Shown here piece by piece: positions 24,742-33,079 of a stretch of 35,662 nt of DNA. The position numbers and the translations under genes were made by a program. Source of the stretch: an uncultured Bacteroidota bacterium (GTDB lineage Bacteria; Bacteroidota; Bacteroidia; Chitinophagales; Chitinophagaceae); NCBI GenBank assembly GCA_903904855.1, contig CAIVEH010000012.1:1-35662 (forward strand), written 5' to 3'. The stretch's first letter is position 1. Each line of letters begins with the position of its first letter. Below the pieces are notes generated by a model. That model did no database searches. It was given only the letters and a program-made list of their open reading frames with translations, and was not told where the DNA came from.

Positions 24742-25380
24742 TTACTGATTTACTAGAAAGAAGACAAATAAATATAACCACAATATATCAACGAAGTGCC
24801 AATACGTTGCAGTTATCTCCAATCCGGTGGTGCTGAATGACTTAATATTTGTGCCAAAAGCACGAAAAAATACGATCAATAAAGCTACAATTCCGCCCAG
24901 CAAATGCAGCAAATGCATGCCTGCTATTATAAATAAAAATGACTCACTGGGGTTACCATTCACGCGCACTGTTGCCGACTCATTAAGTACTTGCCCGTTT
25001 ATCCTTACCTGTTGCAACTGATGGTACAGCTGGTAAAAACCCACAAACTGCATTGCGCCAAAAATTATTCCCAGCAATAAAGTTAAAGAGATGAGCATTC
25101 TGAACCTCGGCATGTCCCTGTTCTTGAAAGCTTTGATACCTATAATAATGGTAATGCTGCTTAATACTATAGGTATAGTAGAATACCAGAACACATGAGG
25201 CAAAGTATAATACCGCCAGTTGCCCTGTGCCTCCCGTACCATATAACCACTGGTCAGCCCCGCAAAAGCCATGGTCATACTGGCAATTGCCAGCCACATC
25301 ATAAACTTCTGCGGATGAATTTTCTTCTTTTCTCCCCCTGCCACAGAAGGCGAATCACTATTTGTTACCAATGTTCCCAT
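24742..25380 (-). CDS. Cytochrome c oxidase subunit III (first copy)
   Basis: The ATG at 25378-25380 gives 212 residues starting MGTLVTNSDSPSVAGG, followed by about five helices. The subunit III signature is present at the C-terminus (T-A-T-Y-W-H-F-V-D-I-L-W-L-Y-L-F) with H-L-L-H-L-L-G-G just before. This smaller, five-helix type pairs with the larger copy downstream. The frame is open upstream to 25602 only because it runs through the heptamer array at 25392-25614, which translates to a repetitive FGIW-type peptide unlike any oxidase subunit. I therefore exclude that extension. Confidence 0.9.
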   Translation of the reverse strand: MGTLVTNSDSPSVAGGEKKKIHPQKFMMWLAIASMTMAFAGLTSGYMVREAQGNWRYYTLPHVFWYSTIPIVLSSITIIIGIKAFKNRDMPRFRMLISLTLLLGIIFGAMQFVGFYQLYHQLQQVRINGQVLNESATVRVNGNPSESFLFIIAGMHLLHLLGGIVALLIVFFRAFGTNIKSFSTTGLEITATYWHFVDILWLYLFVFFLVNQ

Positions 25381-25391
25381 TTTAAAACATT

Positions 25392-25614
25392 CAAATTTCA
25401 AACTCCAAATCCCAAATCCCCAAATTCCCAATCCCAAAACTCCAAATCCCAAACTCCAAATTCCAAATCCCAAATTCCAAGCTCCAAATCCCAAACTCCA
25501 AATCCCAAACTCCAAACTCCCAAACCTCAAATTCCAAATTCCAAATCCCAAATCCCCAAAATCCAAAATCCCAAACCTCAAATCCCAAATTCCAAATCCC
25601 AAATCCCAAAACCC
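25392..25614. repeat. Degenerate heptamer tandem array in the cox cluster
   Basis: About 30 units of a 7-base motif, consensus CAAATCC with variants CAAACTC and CAAATTC (minus strand GGATTTG), fill almost the whole gap between ctaB and the first subunit III gene. A few units are 6 or 8 bases long. Because 7 is not a multiple of 3, all frames are periodic every 21 bases, which creates spurious open frames on both strands. The G-rich strand is the transcribed-sense strand and could form G-quadruplexes. Confidence 0.9.
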
Positions 25615-25626
25615 AGCACCTACGTA

Positions 25627-25647
25627 CCCCCCTTCAGGGGCCGGGGG
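25627..25647 (-). repeat. GC palindrome directly after the ctaB stop codon
   Basis: On the coding strand the TAA stop is followed at once by CCCCCGGCCCCTGAAGGGGGG. The inner part forms a C4/G4 hairpin with a four-base loop. It matches the elements after the SCO and second subunit III stops and abuts the heptamer array. Confidence 0.6.
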
Positions 25648-26553
25648 TTACACCTTATCCATTATCAGCGCCAGCAATATCACCGGCAAATAAATAAACG
25701 ATGCAAACATCACCCGTCTTGCCGACTTGTAATCATTCTTCACATAAAACAACACAGAAGCCACAAAATACATCACTCCGCAACCCACACAAATTATAGT
25801 ACCAATATTCCCGGTTAGCCCTATTGCCCTTGGCACCATAGCAATAGGTATCAGCACCATGCTGTAAAGCATACATTGTATGCCAGTAAACCTTGTATCG
25901 CGCTCCCTTGTAGGCAGCATTTGTATCCCGGCATTGCTGTAATCATCAAAAGCCACATAGGCAATAGCCCAGAAGTGCGGGAACTGCCAGAAAAACTGCA
26001 GGCTGAAAAGCACCAATCCCCCTACCCCAAGGCTGCCTGTAGCTGCAACCCAGCCAATAAGCGGAGGCAATGCTCCCGGCACAGCGCCTATCAGCACAGC
26101 CACCGGATGCACCTTTTTCATAGGCGTATAAACAAATGCGTAAAGCAGCAACGAAAGAAAACTAAGAGCACCCGCCAGCGGATTGAAAAAATAACCCAGC
26201 AGCAAAGCTCCGCTCCCCCCGGTTATAGCAGCAAATATCCAGGCCTCATGATGGTGCATACGCCCCTCAGGCATAGGCCTGTTGCGGGTGCGCTTCATCA
26301 GCATATCGCTGTCGCGCTCCAGAATCTGGTTAATGGTATTGGCCCCGCCTGTAACCAGCATCCCCCCCACAAACAGTGTTATGATATGCTGCCACAGTAA
26401 CATATTGGTCCACGAAAACGGAGTAACGGTACCCATCAGGTAACCAATCACACTACTGAACACAACCATACCACTCAGGTTAGGCTTCAGTAATTGCCGG
26501 TAATCCTTCATCCGCGACAAGGCCAAAAAGTGCCACTTTGCCTTTATGGGCAT
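25648..26553 (-). CDS. ctaB: Protoheme IX farnesyltransferase (heme O synthase)
   Basis: From the ATG at 26551-26553 (MPIKAKWHFLALSRMKDY) the protein has 301 residues and about nine membrane helices. It belongs to the UbiA prenyltransferase family. The first aspartate-rich motif is in NTINQILERDSDMLMKRT (N-x-x-x-D-x-x-x-D region), and the loop YVAFDDYSNAGIQMLPT is characteristic of heme O synthases. It transfers a farnesyl group to heme B to make heme O, the precursor of heme A for aa3-type oxidases. A TTG five codons upstream would overlap an AAGGAG sequence; the true start may also be the ATG of MKDYRQLL. It is the first gene of the cox cluster in this window. Confidence 0.93.
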   Translation of the reverse strand: MPIKAKWHFLALSRMKDYRQLLKPNLSGMVVFSSVIGYLMGTVTPFSWTNMLLWQHIITLFVGGMLVTGGANTINQILERDSDMLMKRTRNRPMPEGRMHHHEAWIFAAITGGSGALLLGYFFNPLAGALSFLSLLLYAFVYTPMKKVHPVAVLIGAVPGALPPLIGWVAATGSLGVGGLVLFSLQFFWQFPHFWAIAYVAFDDYSNAGIQMLPTRERDTRFTGIQCMLYSMVLIPIAMVPRAIGLTGNIGTIICVGCGVMYFVASVLFYVKNDYKSARRVMFASFIYLPVILLALIMDKV

Positions 26554-26734
26554 CTCCTTCAGTATCAATTTATATTAAAATAGGCCGCAAAAGTACTACT
26601 ATTTCTTATTCCGGAATCGAAATTCCAAAGAATACCATAACTGAAGGTGTTTAGAGTATACAGCAAACCAGATTTCAGAAATTGGATATTGACATGTGCT
26701 TCCTTCATTAAAACTATAACTATTACCATTTTAC

Positions 26735-26767
26735 ACAACAATGCCACCCGTTGGGTGGCATTGTTGT
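26735..26767 (-). terminator. Hairpin terminator after the 26816-31828 gene
   Basis: A 15-bp perfect stem (acaacaatgccaccc with gggtggcattgttgt) has a three-base loop. It lies 49 bases downstream of the giant gene on the minus strand and also separates it from ctaB. A T-tract is nearly absent on the minus strand, so termination efficiency is uncertain. Confidence 0.6.
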
Positions 26768-26815
26768 GGTTATTTAAATTTCAAAAAATACTCCAGAAAA
26801 ACAAGAAGTACGATA

Positions 26816-29800
26816 TCATTCCTTCACGCATTTGAAAATTCTTGATTTACCAGAATTATCTGTTACTGATATCAAATACATACCAGCTGGCAAATTTTGC
26901 ATATCAACTTGTTCCTGTAGCTTACCATCGGTTACCAAAGCTATTTTCGAAAGGATGGTTCTACCCAGCGGGTCAATTATGTTTACTTTGGCTTCCCCAT
27001 CTGCAATACCTGTACCTGTTATCTCCAATGTACCACGTACTGGGTTAGGGTAAACTTTAATTCCCTCAGAAATTTGCGGATTAATCAATCCGGATGGTAA
27101 ATCACCCCGGCTATAACTGGTTATGATTATACTATTGCTTGCTGATGTAAATACTTCACCACATTCCGGAGACACAGTAAGTATGCAGGAATAACTATAA
27201 GAACCTGCTCCTGGGATACTAACAGTATAGGAACTATTCGTAGCACCGGATATGTTCGTACCGTCAAGCTGCCACTGGAAGGTTATATCGTCTATCATCG
27301 AAGCATGTGCTATAAAAGTTAAGGTAGTGCCAGACTCAACTGTTGTAGGGCTGGCTATGGTAATATAGATACTTGCATTGTATGGAGAAACCCTTATCCT
27401 CTTATTACTTATATCTGAAATGTAGATGTTTCCTAAATTATTGAAAGCAAGTCCTCCTATCTGGGTCAACTGGCCTTCTATGCTCGGTCCGCCATCCCCC
27501 GCAAAACCGGATATACCATTAGCCACAGATGTGATAATTATTCCGGTGGTAAGATTTACACTTCTGACTTTAAAGTTGAACTGATCAGCGATATATAAAA
27601 TATTCGCTCCATCATACGCCAAACGGGCAGGTGTATTCAATGTAGCTGCAGTGGCGGGACCACCATCACCTGTATTGCCAGGTTTTCCGGTGCCGGCAAA
27701 TGTGGTAATAATACCTGTTGCCAATACATATTTTCTGACTACATAATTCCCGTAATCAGCTATATACAAGTTTCCAAATTTATCCATTGCCAAATCTCTT
27801 GGCACCGATAATCTTGCTGATATTCCAGGCCCGCCATCACCTGAATAAGCGCCTGATCCTGTTCCTATTATAGTTGATATTATACCGTTGGTATTTATCA
27901 TACGGATCTTATTGTTGCCTGCATCCGCAAAATACAGATTACCTGTAGTATCGCCACAAATCCCCAATGGTCCTTGTATCAGAGCGGCTTTGGCAGGGCC
28001 GCCATCACCTGAAGATCCACTCTTAGCCGCTGTTCCGCATATTGTGCTTATTATCCCTGTAGCTGCTGTTACCTTCCTTATGGTCATGCCTGTTGTATTA
28101 CATATGTATATATTGCCTTCCCTGTCAACATATACACCTCCTCCACCCGACATATTTAGTGAAGCTAAGGTAGCAGGTCCGCCATCACCATCATCTCCTG
28201 TAGCTCCGTTGCCGGCTACTGTATTTATAATACCATTAATATTTATTTTTCTAACCTTATTTACATATACATCGCATATATACACATTTCCTCCGGTATC
28301 AGAACACATAGCCCTCGGACTTTGTATAGTGGCCAGATATGCCGGACCATCATCTCCAAGTGAAGTATTTGAACCATCACCAGAAGTTGTATACAGATAG
28401 GAAGGATGGCCTGCAATATTGATTGTCTTTGCAACCGACGTGCTACATCCATTTAAATCAGTGAAAGTATAAGATATATTTACATACCCAATAGACAGCC
28501 CTGAAACTAGCCCGGCACTATTTATTGCAGCTATGCGGCTACCGGTACTCCATACTCCTCCTGCAGTAGCATTACTAAACCCGGCAATACTATCCTTACA
28601 TAGTCCACTTGGCCCGGTTATGTCCGCAACAAATGGAACATCTACAGTTACAGTAGTTGTTACGGTAATATCCCCAAAGGTGTAACTGATTACTGAGGTA
28701 CCATTAGATATTCCTGTTACTACGCCGCTTGAAGAGCCTATTGTGGCTACAGCTGAGTTGGCGCTCGTCCAGGTACCTCCACTTATTGCGTAGGTAAGTG
28801 TTGTAGTGTCCCCACCACATACAATTCGTTTGCCACTTATGGTTACTACATTTATTGCGGTAGTAACATAACAACCTGTGTTCAGGGTATATGTTATAGT
28901 TGCAGTACCAGATGTAACCCCTGTAACAATACCGTTCAGTGGGTCAACAACTGCGATACTGGTATTACTACTACTCCAGGTGCCTCCCAAAGTAGCATCT
29001 GTTAATGTAATTGGTATTGTTACTGTGTTATTTCCGGCAATAACGCCTGGCAACGGATTAACTGTTACAAAAGGAGAAATAGCCATCGTGCTTGTGCAGC
29101 CAGTTATTTTGTTGGTTGCTGTCAGGCTGTATACTCCGCTTGCTGCAGTTGTTGTTGCTGTAAATGAGGGTGTGGCGCTTGTAGAACTGAATGAATTGGG
29201 GCCACTCCAGATATAGGTTGGATCACCCAATTCACCCGTAGCGCTCATTGTCAGAACTGAACCCACGCATATTGGGTTAGGTGACACAATTATGCTGGTT
29301 AAGTTTGGCATTGGATCAATGATTACTTTGGCGTTCCCTCTCATTTCCGCACTGCATCCTGTTGTTGCATCGGTAGCCTTAACGATATATTTGCCTGCTG
29401 TTGTTTGTGGTCCGAAACTGATTGCAGATCCGGTACCCGCAAAAGGTGTTCCCGTATTCAATCCATCTGCCTGCAATTGGTAATTAACACCCAAAGTAGA
29501 TCCGTTCAATCCGATTACCACACCTGTACTGCCTGAACAATAACTGCCGCCACCGGTTACAGTGTAGGCAATTGGCAATGGATTAATATTCACCACAGCA
29601 CTGCCCGTCATGTTCGCTATACATGTTGTAGCGGTATTCGAGGCAATTACGGTATAAGTGCCTGTCGATACCTGAAGGCCGAAACTGATTGCAGACCCGG
29701 TACCTGCAATCGGGGTACCAGTATTCAATCCATTTGCCTTCAGTTGATAATTAACACCTGTCTCTGTGCTGCTCAATCTTACTTCTGCACCTGAACCACC

Positions 29801-31828
29801 ACTGCAATAGCTGCCACCGCCTGTAACAGTATATATAGTTGGCAGATCATTAACTGTTACAGTTACTGTAGCTGAGTTATTGCAAGCCGGTGAATTACTG
29901 CCGGTAACAGTGTATGTTGTGGTAGCTGTTGGGTTTGCGGTTACCCGTGCCCCTGTAGTGGCAGATAAACCTGTTGATGGTGACCATGTAAAGTTGTTTG
30001 GCCCAAAGGCGGTCAATGTGGCCGAAGACCCGTTACATATACTCATTGATGGGGTAATGGAAATACCTGGTAGGTTATTAACCGTTAAGGTTATTATAGC
30101 CCTGTTACTGCAAGAATTCGCATTAATACCTGTTACTGTATACGTAGTAGTACCAGAAGGAGCGGCGGCCAGGTTTCCACCAGTAGTTGCAGATAAGCCG
30201 GTCGCAGGCAACCAGAAATAGGATCCGCCTGAACCTGCCCCCGTAGCTGTTAGAACCGTATACGAACCCGAACATATCGGATTGGTGGCTACAGATAAAA
30301 TAATATTGGGCAATGGATTAACTGTCATTATCATTGTGGCTGTGTTACTGCAACTTTGCGCATTACGCCCGGTCAATGTGTAGGTTGTCGTAATTGCTGG
30401 GTTGGCTATTACAGTTGTCCCTGTTGTTGCTGACAACCCTGTGGCAGGAGACCATGTATAGGCTACACCACCAGTTGCCGTTAAGGTTGAGGATGAGCCA
30501 GCGCATATTGCTGCTGTTCCGCTTATAGTAATTGTTGGCAGTGGATTAACAGTAACCGCAACAGTGGCTGTATTACTGCAGTTATTCGAATTGGTTCCTG
30601 TTATAGTATAAATAGTAGTTACAGTTGGAGATGCGATAACACTTGCACCTGTGGTTGCACTTAATCCGGCTGAGGGAGCCCACCTGTAATTCCCGCCTGT
30701 GCCTGCACCTGAAGCAGTAAGCCCTGTGGTTGCACCTTTGCATATAGTATTATTTCCTGCAACTGCACTAATGACGGGTAACGGATTTACAATTAGGGTA
30801 GCTGTAGCTGGAGTGGAGGCGCAGCCAATGCTGTTTTTTGCTGTAAAATAATAGGTATACGTTCCGGTAATTGCTGTTCCCGGGGAATAATTCAGTGTGG
30901 TAGCTAAAACACAACTGCTGCTTGAGCATGTGCTGCTTGAAGACCACATATAGGTATAGGGTCCGCTTCCGGTTCCGGAAGTAACCAGCCCGTTAAAAGT
31001 TACAGATCCGCCATTACAAACCGACAGCGAATTGTTTGTTACGCTTATCGAAGGTAATAAGGGTATAGGAATAAGTACTAAATCCTCATAATTTGAAGTC
31101 AGTGTTTGAGAGGCGCTCGTACCAATTACCAATGTCTGATAACATGTTCCGAGTGCGGGAATGGTCAAGGCAGAAAGATCTATCATTCCTTCACAAAATC
31201 CATTTACCGGGTAATTACCTCCGCTGCCGCTAACTCCCTTCTGGACATATCCCCAGCCTGATGGGGAAGCAACAGATACAGAATTGCACCTGGCATAAAG
31301 GTGTGCAGCATCTATACTTATTGGTACCAAACCAGTACCCTGCCACATAAACGCAGCATAACTCGAGTAACTTCCTCCTGTTGTAAATGTTACCTGTATC
31401 AAAACATCACCATTGTTATGAGCACTTGTAAAATCCGATCCCGAAACCTTGCTAACATTTGAACCGAGTAACCAGAAATTCAGTGAGGCATCGCCATTGT
31501 TGGCATAACGGTCGGCACAGAAGTATATTTTTGTGCCTAGCAGGGCAACACCTGCATGTTCAATATCCAGTTTATCAGTTGCAGCATGGGTTTTCCATTT
31601 CCAGGATGAAATATCATTTCCCGACTTTGAGCCTCCGCCTGTAAATATATCATCGCCAGAGTTATTAACTAAATCTGTAGCGAATCTGCTGAAATAGCTA
31701 CTGTTCGCAAGTAGCGATGGCCAGTCTCCCGGATTACCATCAATCACAATCTGAGATCTTGCAATCCCTGAAGTAAGTATTAAAGCAATCACCAAAATAC
31801 GCTTCACATTAAATCCTATCTTTTTCAT
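26816..31828 (-). CDS. Giant secreted protein: N-terminal domain + Ig repeats + BIG2 + NHL + T9SS tail
   Basis: Starting at the ATG 31826-31828 (MKKIGFNVKRILVIALILTSG) the product has 1670 residues with a clear signal peptide ending near IARSQ. The region up to about residue 255 is an all-beta domain opening IDGNPGDWPSL, like the carbohydrate-binding or DOMON-like domains seen at the N-termini of T9SS cargo. Many Ig/PKD-like repeats of about 80 residues follow (WSPATGLSATTG..TYTVTG..C..TVTVNPLP). Three BIG2 repeats come next, then about six NHL blades (GDGGPAxxA..P..I..D..GNIY..D), an Ig-like domain (FQWQLDGTNISGATNSSY) and a type A T9SS tail (IKVYPNPVRGTLEI..IFKCVKE). From the BIG2 repeats onward it is paralogous to the 5740-10983 protein. 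Surface binding is inferred; no catalytic site was found. An earlier in-frame start at 31864 is rejected because it precedes the signal peptide. Confidence 0.9.
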   Translation of the reverse strand: MKKIGFNVKRILVIALILTSGIARSQIVIDGNPGDWPSLLANSSYFSRFATDLVNNSGDDIFTGGGSKSGNDISSWKWKTHAATDKLDIEHAGVALLGTKIYFCADRYANNGDASLNFWLLGSNVSKVSGSDFTSAHNNGDVLIQVTFTTGGSYSSYAAFMWQGTGLVPISIDAAHLYARCNSVSVASPSGWGYVQKGVSGSGGNYPVNGFCEGMIDLSALTIPALGTCYQTLVIGTSASQTLTSNYEDLVLIPIPLLPSISVTNNSLSVCNGGSVTFNGLVTSGTGSGPYTYMWSSSSTCSSSSCVLATTLNYSPGTAITGTYTYYFTAKNSIGCASTPATATLIVNPLPVISAVAGNNTICKGATTGLTASGAGTGGNYRWAPSAGLSATTGASVIASPTVTTIYTITGTNSNNCSNTATVAVTVNPLPTITISGTAAICAGSSSTLTATGGVAYTWSPATGLSATTGTTVIANPAITTTYTLTGRNAQSCSNTATMIMTVNPLPNIILSVATNPICSGSYTVLTATGAGSGGSYFWLPATGLSATTGGNLAAAPSGTTTYTVTGINANSCSNRAIITLTVNNLPGISITPSMSICNGSSATLTAFGPNNFTWSPSTGLSATTGARVTANPTATTTYTVTGSNSPACNNSATVTVTVNDLPTIYTVTGGGSYCSGGSGAEVRLSSTETGVNYQLKANGLNTGTPIAGTGSAISFGLQVSTGTYTVIASNTATTCIANMTGSAVVNINPLPIAYTVTGGGSYCSGSTGVVIGLNGSTLGVNYQLQADGLNTGTPFAGTGSAISFGPQTTAGKYIVKATDATTGCSAEMRGNAKVIIDPMPNLTSIIVSPNPICVGSVLTMSATGELGDPTYIWSGPNSFSSTSATPSFTATTTAASGVYSLTATNKITGCTSTMAISPFVTVNPLPGVIAGNNTVTIPITLTDATLGGTWSSSNTSIAVVDPLNGIVTGVTSGTATITYTLNTGCYVTTAINVVTISGKRIVCGGDTTTLTYAISGGTWTSANSAVATIGSSSGVVTGISNGTSVISYTFGDITVTTTVTVDVPFVADITGPSGLCKDSIAGFSNATAGGVWSTGSRIAAINSAGLVSGLSIGYVNISYTFTDLNGCSTSVAKTINIAGHPSYLYTTSGDGSNTSLGDDGPAYLATIQSPRAMCSDTGGNVYICDVYVNKVRKININGIINTVAGNGATGDDGDGGPATLASLNMSGGGGVYVDREGNIYICNTTGMTIRKVTAATGIISTICGTAAKSGSSGDGGPAKAALIQGPLGICGDTTGNLYFADAGNNKIRMINTNGIISTIIGTGSGAYSGDGGPGISARLSVPRDLAMDKFGNLYIADYGNYVVRKYVLATGIITTFAGTGKPGNTGDGGPATAATLNTPARLAYDGANILYIADQFNFKVRSVNLTTGIIITSVANGISGFAGDGGPSIEGQLTQIGGLAFNNLGNIYISDISNKRIRVSPYNASIYITIASPTTVESGTTLTFIAHASMIDDITFQWQLDGTNISGATNSSYTVSIPGAGSYSYSCILTVSPECGEVFTSASNSIIITSYSRGDLPSGLINPQISEGIKVYPNPVRGTLEITGTGIADGEAKVNIIDPLGRTILSKIALVTDGKLQEQVDMQNLPAGMYLISVTDNSGKSRIFKCVKE

Positions 31829-31932
31829 AATATGTTTTTTATCCCTCTTATTAATATTAAACAATCACTATTCTACTACTTCCATTTAAAACACCTTATT
31901 TTTATTTAATTGATAAAGATTCGATCCGATTT

Positions 31933-31975
31933 TCACCTCCTATCGGCGATTCCCCATAATTTATTATGGAGGTGA
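31933..31975. promoter_or_regulatory. Nested inverted repeat upstream of the giant gene
   Basis: The outer arms tcacctcc (31933-31940) and ggaggtga (31968-31975) enclose an inner perfect arm pair ccataat / attatgg. It lies about 105 bases upstream of the start at 31828 and could be a leader-RNA structure or operator. The ggaggtga arm looks like a Shine-Dalgarno sequence on the plus strand but no gene follows it. Confidence 0.35.
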
Positions 31976-32802
31976 CATCATGATGTATTCTATATAAAGG
32001 AGATCTAATTCTTTAAATTGCCCGCCAGATACTCCAACGGACGGTTTTGCGGCTATTTTTTTGTTTATTTGCATTTTACGAACTTTACAATTTTATATTA
32101 GTTAATATTTTTTATTTTCTATTATCGTTACAAGTAGCTTTCTTTTTTCAACATTAATATTTATTTTTTTACTGTAAAATCACTTTTTATCTTATAATCC
32201 AATCATTTATATTCCAGTGCGAAATTATATTAGCTTTGATTGCGTTTGACTGACAACGGTCAATAGGTGCTTTGTTTATTATTAGTTCCGGTTCTGATAA
32301 AAACAGGAACATGACTGATTACTATCAGTACAAATTAAGCTTAAACTCAAATGCTAATTAGATGTTATTCTAATTTGAGGACAGAATTGGAAAAGGCATT
32401 CATTTTGAGGGGTTTGTGCTTCCAATTTTGGTAATTTTAACAATTATCAACAAATACACGGATAAAAAATATCTCGAAATGACATCTAAATAATAATAAA
32501 TATAAACAGGATTATGTGAAAAATAGTTCTTCCCCACTGGTCTAAGGCTATAAAAAATAAAAAAATGGATACTGGTCGCAGCATCCGCTTCCCTAATATG
32601 TTGCAGCCCCGCTGCCGTTTCATAAATTCAGTCAGGCGCTATTTTGCCTTGCAAGTATTAACTCTGCGCCAAGTTTCTCTACTATCGCAGCCGATTTCCA
32701 CAAAGCAAAGCTTGCCTGCCGATAGGCACAGCCTTTTGTGTGTAGGGTGAACCTGTGGCGCATCAGGGCACTAAAGCTGATGTTCTTTTCTCTGCCAGGT
32801 TT

Positions 32803-32821
32803 CACTCGTTCGCGTTTGCAA
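32803..32821 (+). repeat. 19-bp dispersed motif, copy 1
   Basis: The sequence CACTCGTTCGCGTTTGCAA recurs exactly at 35219-35237, on the other side of the gene at 33080-35023. Both copies are followed by CG-rich ACGC-type sequence and lie in gene-free DNA. Confidence 0.65.
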
Positions 32822-32903
32822 TACGCACGTAAATTTTTTATCTTGTAGAGTCGTTGCACCGCAACTGCTATTTATGAATCAACGATCAATTATAACTAGG
32901 TTC

Positions 32904-32916
32904 ACCCCTAAGGGGT
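32904..32916. repeat. Short CCCCT-A-AGGGG palindrome
   Basis: acccct-a-aggggt forms a six-base-pair stem. It has the same core as the elements after stop codons in the cox cluster, but here it is not next to a gene end. Confidence 0.4.
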
Positions 32917-32988
32917 ACGTGTAAAAATTAAAATATGATAACTAACAAGCGCAAGCCCGCTACCGGGGCATACAATTACCCAACAATC

Positions 32989-33010
32989 CTCCACCCGCAC
33001 AAGGGTGGAG
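32989..33010 (-). terminator. Probable terminator of the 33080-35023 gene
   Basis: An 8-bp GC-rich stem (ctccaccc / gggtggag) has a six-base loop gcacaa. It lies 70 bases after the stop codon on the minus strand. There is no strong T-tract. Confidence 0.45.
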
Positions 33011-33079
33011 CGAACAATTTGATGTTTTTCTTGAGTAATTGAATAAGATTAGGTGCAGTTTGGTTTTTAAGAATGTAAT

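Larger units (their letters stand above)
31829..33079. other. Long AT-rich intergenic region with repeats
   Basis: No gene is supported in 1251 bases. Features seen are a hairpin at 31933-31975, a CCCCT-A-AGGGG palindrome at 32904-32916, a copy of the CACTCGTTCGCGTTTGCAA repeat at 32803-32821, and the terminator at 32989-33010. The GC-richer part, 32640-32880, looks like a decayed or dispersed element. The rest is AT-rich and should include the promoter of the giant gene. Confidence 0.55.

Noticed and set aside
24686..24781. 32-codon N-terminal extension of the second subunit III
   Set aside because: No family similarity, overlaps the preceding gene, and a good ATG (24685) starts a typical N-terminus.
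25195..25818. A 207-residue plus-strand open frame rich in Pro, Ser, Lys and Gln
   Set aside because: It is the antisense reading of the heptamer array plus the ends of two oxidase genes; periodicity comes from the DNA repeat, not from a protein.
31829..31864. 12-codon upstream start of the giant minus-strand gene
   Set aside because: It would place charged residues before a normal lysine-rich signal peptide start; the internal ATG at 31828 is better.
32632..32859. A 75-residue minus-strand open frame in the 31829-33079 gap
   Set aside because: Basic, cysteine-containing peptide with no recognisable domain, covering the dispersed-repeat region; it is probably a chance frame through repeat DNA.
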